64,000 nucleotides of DNA, taken from Hevea brasiliensis. Taxonomy: Eukaryota > Streptophyta > Magnoliopsida > Malpighiales > Euphorbiaceae. The translations under genes were made by a program, and so were the position numbers. Under the pieces are notes generated by a model. The model had not been told where the DNA came from. It saw nothing but the letters and a program-made list of their open reading frames with translations, and ran no database searches. The DNA is taken from NCBI RefSeq assembly GCF_030052815.1, contig NC_079493.1:118259132-118323131 (forward strand), given 5' to 3'. Positions 11,793 to 24,037 of the stretch are shown here, one piece after another. Each line of letters opens with the position of its first letter. Position 1 is the first letter of the stretch.

Positions 11793-13494
11793 TGTAACAC
11801 CCCTATTTGTATAGCCTGGTATATTTCACTATTTCAGTGACCTGTGTCGGTTCGGATAATTAAAGGGATTAGAACCACATCTAAGACAACTAGATAAGCC
11901 CTTAACACAAATAATTAGTAATTGTCAATTAGTTAAGTATAAATAAGAAAAACAGAACATAAGAAGTTAACTAAGCCGAGAGTCATAGCGATGGGTGACA
12001 TTCTCGGGAAGGACTGCGAGGTCGATTTAAACTCAAATTTCGAACCGCAAAATGTGATGTCGCGATCCCTAGGACTATTGCAAATACAGTGGAAAAGAGA
12101 AAATTACGAAAAAGAATTGGTAAGCTGGTCAAATAATTAGGTCAGGGATCCGGAAGAAATATTGAATTATTTGCAAATTGGGTCGAACCGGCGAGGGGCA
12201 ATTTGGTCAATTGACCCCTAGAGCTGAATCCTGGCCTAAATGTCAAATAAAATCAAAGAAAAGAAAATTTTGGAATCGAGAATTAAATTAAAGAACTAAA
12301 GAAAAAAAAATAAAAAGAAAGAAAAAGAAAAAGTGAAAAAGTTATTACATCATGCATGACATCATGCATGATGCAATAAACTTAATCATTAAATAAAAAA
12401 AATGTGGGATAATTATGTAGTAATTAAGTTAAAAATATATAAAAGAAAAGAAAAAAATAATTTGCATCTTCTTCTTCTCTCACTCCAAGCCCCTCCACCT
12501 CTCCTATTCTCACCATTAAAGCAACACCCATGGAAGCTTGATCAAAGCTTTCAAAACCTCATTTTGTCCCCAAAATCCCCATTAAACCTTGCTAAATCAA
12601 GTAGAAAGGAAGATTTGAGGACAAAGAAAAGGAAGAAAATTGAAGATTTGAGAAATTTGAAAGTCAAAGTGAGGTTAGTAATCTAAACTTGAATATTTTA
12701 GTTAAATGTTTATGTTCTTAGTTCAATTTACCTAGAAATATACTTAAAATGAAAAGAAAACATCTTTGGAGGACCAAAGAAAAATTCGGCCAGCCTATGT
12801 AGGGGTGTGATTTGCATGAGTTTGATTGAATTAAACATGTTAGAAAGCTTGAATGAGTTGAGAAATTGTGTTTGTATGCTTGAAACTAATTAAATGTAAC
12901 AAATCAAGTGAGTTAGGGTTTTGGACCTAGGGTTTGGGAGATAAAACTTGGAGAATTGGTCAAATGGTGTGTTTGACCTAGTTTGAGCTGAAAAATGGTC
13001 ATGTATGACCAATTGTGGTATGTTGGAAGTGTTGGAATCAAATGGAGATTCGGATTGGATATGGTCATTATGCAGGTAGTATGACCAAGGTCCCTTTCAG
13101 GGATCAAAACTAAAAATTTACCAACTCAATTGGTGTGAGGCCAATTGGGAATGAAACTAGACACAAAATGACACATTTTTCATTCAGGAATCATGCCCCA
13201 AAAGTGACTATAGCATAGTGAATAAATTGGCCAAATCCGGAATTGAGTGTTCTGCCCTGTACAAAAATGACCAAATGAACAGTGTGGCCATAACTTGGGC
13301 TAGGCAGGTCCAAATGACCTAAAATTTTACCAGTAGAAAGCTGAGATATAGACCTACAACTTTCATGAAGAATACAAACCCAAATTATGCCCTTAACCAA
13401 GTCATTTGGCCACCCAAAGTTGGTGACCTAAAACTGCCAGAACCAGTTTTGGTGCCCAGAAAATCTGGGTTAGGCCAATCCGGCTAGCCATGTT
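11793..13494 (+). repeat. 3' LTR of the gypsy element, truncated
   Basis: It starts TGTAACACCCC directly after the polypurine tract and follows the 5' LTR closely for 1.7 kb. It breaks after AGCCATGTT at 13494, where the 5' LTR would continue CAAATGG. The remaining half of the LTR is missing and inverted LTR sequence of the same family follows at once. Confidence 0.87.
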
Positions 13495-15630
13495 ATTTAT
13501 TCAAATTATTTTTAACCATAACTTTAACAATTGAAATTTGCATTTAAACTTTACTTATATACTCCCATAAATTGAATTCTTTGTGTTCTTAATTATGGTG
13601 GTTACTATTCATTTAACCATTGGGTCAAAATGTTGACTTTCCACACTAAATAGGCATACCAATTCTCATTACCCCCACATACCACATTTTGAGTACCTGA
13701 TTTGTTGGTCTTGGTTGCCATTTCAATTTCTAAGTCTCCTAAGAGAAAATTCAATTTTTTAGTTTTGATGCCCTGTTTTCTACTGTTCCATTGGTCTGTT
13801 ACTGTGAGAATTTGGCTAAGTCTCCTTCATCAAAGTTGTTCCTTATTATCTTATCTTTAATTCCCTTTTTGAATCACTTCATTTAGAGTTTTGTAGCCCA
13901 AGATATGATCATTTTTCTAAGGCTGGCCGGATTGGTGTTACCCAGAATTTCTGAGCACTTTATTAATTTTGGCAGTTTTGGACAACTAAATTTGGGTAGC
14001 ACAATGACTTGGTTATGGGTAGAAATTAGGTTGGTGTTCTTCATGAAAGTTGTAGTGCTATGTCATACCTTTCCAATTCCACAAAAATTAGGTCATTTGG
14101 ACCTGTCTAACCCAAGTTATAGCCAAATGAATAAACACTGTTTATTTGGTTAATTTGGTACAATTGCAGTGCACAATACCCAGATTTGACCTAATTATTC
14201 ACTATCTAAATGTCATTTTCTGGGCATGGTTTCTGAATGAAAATTGTGTCTTTATGTGTCTAATTTCATTCTCAATTTGCCTCACACCAATTGGGTTGGT
14301 AAAATTTTAGTTTTGGTCCCTGAAAGGGACCTAGGTCTGGTTGTCCAGAATTAGACCTCTACCTATCCGAATTTGGTTTTACTTCCACTCATTCCAACAC
14401 ATCACAATTGGTCCCAATTGACTATTTCTAACCTCAATTAAGGTCATTTGCATCAATTGACCATTTTCTACAATTTTTCTCCCAATTTAAGAGGCTCAAG
14501 GACCCTAATTCTGTAACTCCTTCAATTAGTGCAATTAACGTGTCTAAACATGGTTTATATGCTTAATTAAGCTTAATTGAATCTTTAATTGCATCCAAAT
14601 AAGTCAAACACTACTCCCCTTAATATTGACCGAAATCCCCCAATTAATCCACACAAATTTATTTTGTTTCCATTTTCCATAATTTATAAGTTATTTAAAC
14701 TATAAACACATGAATTTAACTAAAGATTTCAAGTTCAAGTTACTAACCTTTCTTTGGATTTCCAATTCACTAATTTCTTCAATTTCTTTCTTTTCTTTCT
14801 CCTTCAATCTCCTTCTCAAGTTGAAATAACAAGTTTAATCACAATTTAGTGGAGAATTTGTGGGAAATTCTAGGGTTTATGAAGCTTGAAATCAAGCTTT
14901 AATGAAGGTGTAAAATAAAAAGAGAGAAAGAAGAGAGGGGTGCTGACCAAAGGTAAGGGAAGAATGAAAAATTGGTTTTTAAATTTTGTTTTTATATGCA
15001 TTACCCTCAAATTGACTTGGTCAAAATATTAATTAAATTTTAATTACTTATGAGGTCATTCATGATGTCACCATGATGTAATAATCCTATTTTCTTTTCT
15101 TTTTCTTTTCTTTTCTTTTTCCTCACTTCTTTAATTTAATTATATATTTTAAAATTTTCATTACTCAGATTTTATTGGACAGTTAGGTCAGGAGTCACCT
15201 CTAGGGGTGAATTGACTAATTTGCCCCTCGCCAGTTTAATCCGGTTTACCAATAATCTGGTATTTCTTTCGGAGTCCTAACCTAATTATTTGACCTACTT
15301 ATCAGCTTTTTTTTGTGATTTTCTCTTTTCCACTAGATTCGCAATAGTCCTTAGGACCGCGACGTCACAATTTCCCATTCAAAATTAGGGTTAGGACTAA
15401 CCTCGCAGTCACTTCGGGGGAAGGTCACCCATCGCTGTGACCATCGGCTCTTTTAACTTTTTATGCTTTGTTTTTCTTGTTTATACTTAACTAACTGGTA
15501 ATCACTATTAATTTTCATTCAGGGCTTTTCTAGGTATCTTAAATATAGTTCTAATCCTCTTAATTATCCGGACTGACACCAATCACCGGAATAGTGAAAT
15601 ATACCAGGCTATGAATATAGGGGTGTTACA
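13495..15630 (-). repeat. inverted partial gypsy LTR
   Basis: Read on the minus strand from 15630 it starts TGTAACACCCCTATATTCATAG and follows the first 2.1 kb of the 5' LTR, with more divergence than the two plus-strand LTRs show to each other. It stops at 13495 without reaching the LTR end. With the preceding feature it forms a head-to-head pair of LTR starts whose 3' halves are lost at one junction. The small open frame inside on the plus strand is not a gene. Confidence 0.85.
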
Positions 15631-16345
15631 CACTCTAGTAGATGGAATATTGTTGAGTGATCCAACTAAATATAGAAGACTAGTTGGTAGATTAATTTAT
15701 CTTATTATCACAATACCTGACATTATATATTCTATTTGAACACTGAGTCAATTCATGCATAAGCCCAAGAAACCTCACTAGAACGCAGCTATACGAATCC
15801 TCAAATACATCAAAGGTCCTCCTGGTCAAGGATTATTATTTTCTTGCACAAATAATCTTACTATGAAAGCCTTTTGTGATTCAAATTGGGGAGGTTATTG
15901 TGCAACAAGAAGATTAGTTACAAGATTTTGTGTTTTTCTTAGAAATTCTCTTATCTCATTGAAATCCAATAAGCAAACCAATGCTTTTAGACCATTAGCA
16001 GAAGTTGAATATTGAGCAATGGCAAATACGTGTTTAGCGCTGACTTGGCTCTGCTATATATTACAAGACTTAAAAGTTCCTTAGACAACTCCTACACCAT
16101 TAATTTGTGTGACAATCAAGTTGCTTCACACATTACAGCAAATCCCATTTTTCATGAGTTTACAAAGCATATTGAGATAGATTGTCATGTAGTTCAAGAA
16201 AAACTACAAGCCAGAATGATCAGTCCTTTGTATGTACCTACGCAGTTACAGTTAGCAGATATTTTTACAAAAGCTTTGGAAAAGGATCATTTTGTGGCAC
16301 TGTGCAATAAGTTAGGACTTCATGATATTCACTCCCCAACTTGAG
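15631..16345 (+). pseudogene. Ty1/copia reverse transcriptase-RNase H 3' fragment
   Basis: The fragment opens in the end of the reverse transcriptase domain (YRRLVGRLIYL) and runs through RNase H ([18 protein letters not shown]) to the end of the polyprotein (LADIFTKAL, then [11 protein letters not shown]). There are stops near 15738, 15780 and 16013. The part upstream was lost where the inverted gypsy LTR now ends. The next bases are the polypurine tract AGGGAGA (16344-16350) and the 3' LTR. Confidence 0.88.
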
Positions 16346-16459
16346 GGAGAATGTTAAGAAATTAATTGATTGTAACATCTCTGTATATTTACTTTCCTAC
16401 TTTCTCTCTTACATTATTGTAAATCAAATCCCACTAATAGTGGATCACGACATCTATGT

Positions 16460-17140
16460 TGTCACGACCCAAATTCTGGGCTAGATCGGCACTAAGACTT
16501 AAGTCAGCATAAGACCTTCAAAGCCTATAGTAAGCCTAACTATTCCTAGCCCAACTATAAGGCCCATACTTATAGCCTAATTTCAAAAAAATAAACATAC
16601 AGAGTCTGACCATAAATTAGGCTACCCAACAGGGGGCAATAGGTCATCCGACCTGTAATCACAATATATCTAATTTAGGGAGCTCAACTCATCCTCACAA
16701 TCCTTAAAGAAATACATATAATCCAATGGAAGCTCAACTGCCTCATCCAAGCACATCCACATAATAACCTTTACAACATCCAACAGAATAAGTTATTACA
16801 ATCCTAGAAAATTTAATACACTAATGGTACATGCGGAGTTTCTAGAATATAAACAAGGAAATAAGAATGTAACAAATCTACTTCTAGTAAACCTGCGAGG
16901 AAGAAAGTAGGTTAAACTTAAAGAGCTCTCCTAATACCTGAGGAAAAATAGTTGAACAGGAGTGAGTGTTTGACTCATAGAGTAAGATATTGATTGTAAA
17001 TACAATTTCTATAACTATCTAAGCCTAGTGCGTTCCTATGTATGAAATGTAACATACACGCATATTGCCAAACAAGTCAAACAATATTCTCACAAAAGAT
17101 AATTTGGAGCACTCATACACCCATGTGTCACACCAATCAT

Positions 17141-17219
<79 letters not shown>

Positions 17220-17267
17220 CAGCTGATCCCCTATACAGCTCTCTTAATTTCAACCTCTACCAGCGAG

Positions 17268-17324
<57 letters not shown>

Positions 17325-17372
17325 CAGCTGATCCCCTATACAGCTCTCTTAATTTCAACCTCTACCAGCGAG

Positions 17373-17407
<35 letters not shown>

Positions 17408-17934
17408 CAGCTGATCCCCTATACAGCTCTCTTAATTTCAACCTCTACCAGCGAGATTAACTCGAGTTAGACTTTCTCTTAATAATCCAAATGCGGGGGT
17501 CAGCGAGATCAACTCAAAGTCGTACTCACCTCAACTTATTCACAAAAATGATTGAGTTCCAGCGTGTCAAGCTCCAACCATTCTACTCGTCCTACCCATA
17601 TTCAATATCACACCACACGCACGCTGACACACGTACACAGTTCTAAATTACTTTAAGATGATACTCACAATAATTTCATCAAATAAAGATGCAATACAAG
17701 TCGTGCCTAAGATTTAGCTATATACATATGTTTATAAGTGAATGCATGGATATGCCTTGAATATATAATAATATTGAAATTACAAATAAAATCAATATCT
17801 ACTCACAAATCCACCAGATATCACTGCGGCGGCTAAACGAAATAAGAAGGCTGATTTTGATCACCTAAACAATTATATTAATGAATTCATCAGTATCAAT
17901 ACAAAATAGTTATTTAAAAATTTAGGGTGTTACA
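16460..17934 (-). repeat. solo LTR, TGTAACACCC...CGTGACA family
   Basis: On the minus strand it runs from TGTAACACCCTAAATTTTT at 17934 to GGGTCGTGACA at 16460, 1475 bases. It is homologous to the solo LTRs at 18907-23227, sharing the blocks around GGAGCACTC, GATCCCCTATACAGCTCTC and GAACAGGAGTGAG. It is shorter because the first several hundred bases present in those LTRs are absent. Flanking pentamers are TATGT and CATGC, so the target duplication is at best imperfect. No internal coding region is present. Confidence 0.78.
17139..17458 (+). repeat. three identical 52-bp units separated by (TA)n tracts
   Basis: Units at 17219-17270, 17324-17375 and 17407-17458 each start GCAGCTGATCCCC and end CAGCGAGATT and are identical. 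Each is preceded by a pure (AT)n tract of about 78, 52 and 31 bases. The open frame read through it is only translated AT repeat. The structure lies inside the solo LTR and is absent from its relatives. Confidence 0.92.
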
Positions 17935-18065
17935 CATGCCTTAGAAATAGGTAAGACTAATTATATATATATATATACACACTCTGTTAACAAAGATATA
18001 TTCAGCCAACCTTCTCTAAATCTCTTTCATTAATCCCTCTACAGCTACTTGCTTATTTTGTTACA

Positions 18066-18906
18066 GTAATAGTTTTTAAAGATTGAGAAAGTGTCCTAAT
18101 TAGCGTTAAATAATACTACCATTTTTATATTTAACAATTAATGCAATAATTATTTTTATTGAATATTTCTATTTTATATCATTATATCAAAAAAGCTAAC
18201 TACTTACCACTAACAGTGGCAAATCCAGAAAATTTTTTTCCTAGGGTCAATGTATAAAAATTAAATTATAAAATATTTTAAAACATATAAAAAATATAAC
18301 ATTAATATCTTATAATTGAACTGACAAGAAAAATATTAAATATTACAATATTGTTAATGCTATCAAATACATTTGTATCTATTATACTCTCACTACTTAT
18401 AAATTTTATAAAAAAGAGGGTTCAATAATTAAATTTTGAGGGGTCTATTTATACATATATGAACAAATGTAAGGATGATTTTAGCAAAAACTAAGGTCAA
18501 TTGACCCCTCTTTTTCCTATATATATTTGCAACTTATCACTAATATCTAACAACTATTAGCTATTAAAATAATTATACATTGCCAAATAAACGCTAGAAC
18601 TTTTTGTATCACCTTTTAACCCTCAATTTGAGACTGAAAAAGGGCTATTTGAAAATAAATTGAGATAAATATTTAATTAAATCCCATTAACCTTTGTTTA
18701 TATGTTAAAATAAAATTTTAACTAATTAAAAAAAATATTTTATTTTCATTTCTTCTTTTAACCTCTTCTAATTCCACTACCGTATATACAATGCATAAAT
18801 TTTAACCAACAAGATTAAAAACAAATTGGCTAGATTAACACTCTATTTAGGCATGATTAGAATACAACACCATCACATGAATATATGATTGTTTAAAGAA
18901 AATATT
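18066..18906. other. AT-rich intergenic stretch
   Basis: No gene is seen. A possible decayed DNA element lies at about 18212-18530. It begins ACAGTGGCAAATCCAG, which resembles the end of common plant elements starting CAGTGGCGGATCC, and it ends in CCCCTCTTTTTCC. No clean target duplication was found. Confidence 0.5.
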
Positions 18907-21900
18907 TGTAATACCCCAAATTTTTAAATAATTATTTTATATGTAAATATAAATATTTTAGTCTAACCCCTGGTGTTGTGGGCTTCGCGTAGATATGCTC
19001 ATTTTGCGGAAATTCGACAGTTGCTCGGGTTTGCAATTTCAGGGCGGGCTACCGGGAAAGTTTCAGAATCGGGTTGAGATTATAGGCTACCCCACTATTT
19101 TTAGATGTCACGGACCCGTCCCAAGGGTCGGAATTGGCATAGGTAAACCCGAAACCTTATTTTTCTTAATTATCTAGTACCTGATTTCGATTAAAAATCT
19201 ATAAAATATTCATGGTAGGTTAGAAAATTATAATTTATTTTGCATTAGCTTAATAATATTGCCAAGGACTGCGGGGTAAAATTTTAGAATTTTTAGAGCT
19301 CATTTTGGTAGTTTTTGCAAAAAGGTTAGTTGTAGGGACTAAATGGTAATTTTTTAAATTATGGTGGTTGACTATTTGGATGGGCCCAGGAGGGGCCATA
19401 TGATGTGATTAAGTTGTGGTTGTGTGACTTGCGAATATAGAAGTGTATTTTGAACCCTTTTACAGGTTGGTAGGTCCTAGATATAGGGGAGACTCTGCCG
19501 GATTTTCAGCACGACTTAGAGTGTCTTTAATATTTTCTAAACTTGTATTGAGTCAAATATATTAAATAATTGTAATGAAATTATCAGGTGAGCCGAGACA
19601 ACCTTTTTCCTCCGCCCAACTGCCGCAATGACCTCGATTCAAGTCTGTGAGTAAAATATTGATTTTAATTATAATTTCAATATTATTATATGTTCAGGCA
19701 TACCCATGCATCACTTATAAATATATATCTATGTAGTTAAATACTAGACATATTTTATATTACATTCTTAATTAATGAAATGCTATGGATGTTGTTTTAT
19801 AGTAATTTGGAGCAATGTGCGTATGTTGGCGTGCGTGTGGTGTGTGGACACGACAGGTAGACGAGGCTGGAGCTTGACTCGCTGGGACTCGATCCTTTTA
19901 TGGATAAGTCAAGGTAGGCACAGCTCGAGATGATTTCGCTGGCCCCCGCATTTGGTTTATCAAGCGAAAGTTCGACTTGAGAGACACTCACTGGCAGATG
20001 TTGGATTAAGAGAGCTATATAGGGATCAGCTCCCATATATATACTGTTTGAATATTATTGGGTGTATGAGTACTCCAAATTACCTTGTTGGTGTTATGAT
20101 GTGATTTGTATGAAAATTTTGATAGTGTTGCATTCCACTCTTCAGGATGCATTAGCTTTAGATAGTTATGGAAATTATGGTTAAAATCGGTATTTTACTC
20201 TCTGAGTCGAACGTTTACTCCTGTTTACCTTATTTTTCCAGGATACATGAGATTTCTTGTTGAGTTCTAACCTGCCTCTCTCCTTTGCAGACAATCTATT
20301 AATATCTGTTATGCTTATATAATTTTACTAAATTTTAGACTTCGCATGTGTTAGGAGTATTTTAATCAATTTGGGACTGTAATATAATATTATTTTGAAT
20401 TTATAAGAATATTAAATGCATGTATGTGTGTATGTGATTGGATTGGATGAGGGAGCTGAGCTCCCGTTTGATTTTATGACATGATGAGTATGTGGAGGTT
20501 GAGCTGAGCTCTCCAATTTGTTATATATTGTGCTTACAGGTCGGGTGAGTAAAAAATTCTCCATTATATGGTCCATGTTATGGCCGGACTCTGTCCGATT
20601 GAATTCTTGAAATTTGTCTTAAAATGGGTATTAGAATTGGGTTAAGGAATAGTTAGGCTTACTACGAGCCTCAGGAGCTTTAGTGTCACGACCCAACCTA
20701 TGGGCCGTACCGGCACTAGGACCTGGGCAGGCATAAAGCCCCCGAGACCCGTAGTAAGCCTTACTGTTCTCAAATCCATAACCAAGCCCACAATTTAGGC
20801 CCAATATGCGTATAAAATAATTTAAATCAAACTATTATAATTTCATTTCGGGTCAACTTAATCCAGTAATTATCAGAAACTGAAATTGGGGGAGCCCAGC
20901 TCAACCCTATTACATCATTTACAAACTATTTAAAACTCATAAAAAAATTTTATTTATTAATACAAAAACTTAAATTCACGCAGTCCCTGACAGGATTAAT
21001 ACTACTACTAGTACATGCGGAGTCCTAAAATTACAAATTTAGAGAATAATAATACAATTAAATAATCTTTTCATAACTTGAGAGGAAAGGAACAGGTTAT
21101 TCTGAAAAATGTCTCCTCCTGTAGCCTGAAAAAATATGGTGAACAGGAGTGAGCGTTCGACTCAGAGAGTAAAATATCAATTTTAATCATAATCTCTATA
21201 ACTATCTAAAGCTAATGCACCCTGTAGAGTGAAATGCAACATCAGCAATATTTTCACATCATAACAGTAAAAAGGTAATTTGGAGCACTCACACACCCAG
21301 TAATATCAATCATAATATATGGGAGTTGATCCCCTATACAGCTCTCTTAAATCCAACCTGCGCCAGCGAAGAAATCAGCTCGGACTTCCACTTAATAACC
21401 AAATCGGGGTCCCAGCGAAGAACTCAAGTCGTGTCTACCCCGAAGGACCGGGTCCCAGCGAAGATCTCAAGCCGTGTCTACTCGTCCTATCCATAGTCAA
21501 CACCGCATCACACGTACACCAACGCACGCACACTGCTTCAAATTACCACAACAACATCCATGGCACTTTAACAGTTATTAATGCAACATAAAACGTGCCT
21601 AGAGCTTAACTACATAGATACATACATATAAGTGATGCATGGGCATGCTTAAACATATAATAATATCGAAATTACAATTAAAATTAATATTTTACTCACA
21701 GTACACCGATGACTATTGTGGCTGCTGGAAGCAGAAAAATAGCTTACCTCGATCACCTAATAATTAAATTATAAATTTATTAGTACTAAGTTAAGATAAA
21801 ACTCTAAAGAGGCAATAGACAGCCTAATTCATGCCGAAAATTCGACAGAGTTTCCCCCATACCTGGAACTTACCCAACCTGCAAAAAGGCTCAAATAACA

Positions 21901-23227
21901 CTTCTAAATTCAACTTATATCTCATTATCATTATATGGCTCCTCCTGAGCCCTCCAAACCAAGCAATACTCAAAACCTTAAAAATTACGTTTTAGTCCCT
22001 ATAATTGACATTTTGTAAAAATCTACTCAAACAAGCTCTAAAATTTTGTCCCGCAGTCCTTAATAATATTATAAGGCTATTGCAAAATGAATTGTAATTT
22101 TCTAATCACCCATGAATATTTTATTCAAGAATTTTACTCGATTCCATAAGTTTCCAACAGCTAACATATTCTTAATTCAACCCAATTCAATATTCACATA
22201 TTTAAACCTCCATCCTCAAGCTTCAACCAATTATATAAAATCTAAATATCTTAATTTCAAATAATCTTATATGCCCATATGCTAAAAATCTAACTAAAAT
22301 CCATCTATATTTTTCAAAAATATTCTACAATCTCTCAAAAATTCAACAAACACCATAGAATATCTCCAAACAATTTTACTTTCATCATATATTTTTCTTA
22401 GAATTTTTCTCCAATTTTTCCTGTTTAAGAAACACTGTATTTATGCTCCACACACAGAGAAATAATAAAAATAGTCTTACCTGAAGTTTATCTGTGTCTC
22501 AAAAATTCTAAAAATTTATGAGGAATCCTCTGGAGTCGAATCATCTCCATAGCCCACCGGAGCCACGGCACACGGTGGCCGGCCGTCGATCGCCAACGAC
22601 ATTTGCCGGATCTGATCATACCATTATGTTCCTCTCCTCTTCCTCAGTCCATAGATGGTCTCGGATCGTCGTTCCAATGGTCGGATCGTCCTAAATCTGA
22701 CGAAAAAGCTTGAAAAACCTGAAACTTCTCTCCTCCATATCTCACTCATCCGATCTCTATTTGCTGCAAAATTGGTATCAGAAGAAAGCTCTCGGAACAA
22801 GCTTTCCAACACCACCTAAATCGCCTCGATTGGACGTCGGATGAAGCCGGAATCGCGCCAAAAAGCCGCTGCCCACTGTGCGCGCGTTTTCTCTCTTTCT
22901 CCCTCTCTTGCCGCCGTTTCTGGTGGTTCCGGCCGTCGCTAGAGGGTCGCCGGCCGGGTGGGGAGCCGCTTGGGAGGTCGCTGGCTGGTCACCGGAGAAG
23001 GAAAGAAAAAGAAGAGAGGGGAGGAGAGGAGAGAAGAGAAATTTGGGGGGAGGGGGGGGGTCCTCCTCCCGATTTTTGACTTCTTATTTTTTTTTTTTTT
23101 TAAAAAAGCTGACAGTGACAGTGGAAAATCCATTGTCACACGCCAAAGTCTCATCTTTTTTTTTTTTGTTACATTTAGGCTGGCCTAAGTCCTAATATCG
23201 GTCTGGCTCATAGGTTGGATCGTGACA
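18907..23227 (+). repeat. outer solo LTR, interrupted by an inner LTR
   Basis: The LTR starts TGTAATACCCC at 18907 and runs to 20683. It continues at 23179 with GCTGGCCTAAGTCC and ends GGATCGTGACA at 23227, giving 1826 bases once the insert is removed. The flanking pentamer is ATATT on both sides (18902-18906 and 23228-23232), a perfect target-site duplication. Junction continuity was checked against the 3' end of the inner LTR, whose matching sequence runs GCTTTATGCCTGCCCAGGTCC without a break. No internal region is present, so it is a solo LTR left by LTR-LTR recombination (established mechanism). Confidence 0.87.
20684..23173 (-). repeat. inner solo LTR inserted in the outer one
   Basis: It is 2490 bases long. 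On the minus strand it starts at 23173 with TGTAACA followed by a run of A, and ends at 20684 with GGTTGGGTCGTGACA. It is flanked by a perfect 5-bp target duplication TTTAG (20679-20683 and 23174-23178). It belongs to the same family as the outer LTR but in the opposite direction. The outer pair of TGTCACG-like ends at 20684 and 23227 mimics one element with terminal inverted repeats, which is misleading. Its 22500-23150 part is GC-rich and purine/pyrimidine biased and gives spurious small open frames. Confidence 0.87.
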
Positions 23228-24037
23228 ATATTAGAGAGAAAATAAATAAGTTTGCATTACCGACCCCTTTAGTTGAGCACTTGCTTTTCAAAGTTCAGTG
23301 GCTAAATTAAGTTATTTGATCTATACTATAATATTAATTTAGGGAGTAACAAAGCTGGTCAAATTAAAAGGAGAAAATCCAGAAGACAGAGTATCAATTT
23401 TAGTTCTTTGAAACAGGGCAGAGGGGGAGAAAAAATTGAAGGGTGCGGAGACCCAAGGAGAAATTAGCAACCTCTTCGGCCAAATCCTTTTCATTTTCGG
23501 CCATCGTCAAGCCCTTGCCTCTTCTTCTTTTCTCCTTAAACTGTTGTACTATTGATTCTTTTCCACTTTAAAACATCAAATTTGAGGGATGAAATACTGG
23601 GGCGGCGGATATTACTTCTCTGCAAGTCAGGGCAGGGCTGAAATAATAATAATTATTATCATATGGGTTGCATTCTCAAATAAAAAGGGAGGTATTTTAG
23701 AATACCTCTTAATTCTTCTTCTCTCTTCCCTCCTCTTTTACCAACCTTCGAACTCAAGACTTCAGTGTGTGCTAGACACGTAGCATCTTCCCACCGAGCC
23801 AAGTAAGAAGGAGGTGCTTTATGCTTTCAAGTTTTGCATCAAATATTAATTTAACTCGGCCCCACCCACCGAATTCGACCAAGATGTACTAAATGTTTTT
23901 TATTTAATTTTATTTTGGTATCAAGTTTCTGTAAAGTAAATCATACAAAAATTGAATAAACAATAAATTAAAATTCTGAACAAATTTCATAAAAGTTTGC
24001 CTAGGTAAACTATTGATTGCTATGATAAATTATGGAG
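23228..24037. other. intergenic stretch with a SINE-like piece
   Basis: No gene is recognised. The block 23589-23783 has an open frame of 64 residues without family resemblance, part of it translating an ATA/ATT run. A perfect 8-bp-stem palindrome, GAGGTATT-TTAG-AATACCTC, sits at 23689-23708. A tRNA-like segment is listed separately. Confidence 0.5.
23740..23812 (-). repeat. tRNA-derived SINE-like head
   Basis: On the minus strand an A-box-like TTGGCTCGGTGG (23802-23791) is followed 35 bases later by a B-box-like GAGTTCGAAGG (23755-23745). This is the spacing of a pol III internal promoter. The rest does not fold into a clean tRNA and no CCA-adjacent acceptor stem is evident. It fits the head of a plant SINE, with its body running toward lower coordinates. 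The family could not be named. Confidence 0.4.

Larger units (their letters stand above)
16352..18065 (+). repeat. copia 3' LTR, split by a solo LTR
   Basis: The LTR starts TGTTAAGAAATTAATTG right after the polypurine tract and runs to 16459. It resumes at 17935 and probably ends at 18065 with TTGTTACA. The two parts add up to about 239 bases, a plausible length for a short copia LTR. The split is caused by the minus-strand solo LTR at 16460-17934. The right end is inferred from the TG...CA rule only, because no second copy is available here. Confidence 0.6.

Noticed and set aside
17042..17407. 121-residue open frame with long (IY)n stretches
   Set aside because: It is translated (TA)n microsatellite and 52-bp repeat inside a solo LTR, not a protein.
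17139..17458. CRISPR-like array of repeats and spacers
   Set aside because: The spacers are pure (TA)n and the locus is in a plant LTR; it is a compound microsatellite.
22878..23195. 105-residue plus-strand frame and overlapping minus-strand frames in GC-rich DNA
   Set aside because: Low-complexity purine/pyrimidine tracts within an LTR; frames are open on both strands by composition and match no family.
20684..23227. A single DNA transposon with TGTCACG terminal inverted repeats
   Set aside because: The two ends belong to different LTRs; perfect TTTAG and ATATT duplications place the true boundaries elsewhere.
23740..23812. Functional tRNA gene on the minus strand
   Set aside because: A- and B-box-like motifs are present but the acceptor stem and a sound cloverleaf are not evident; a SINE head is the better reading.
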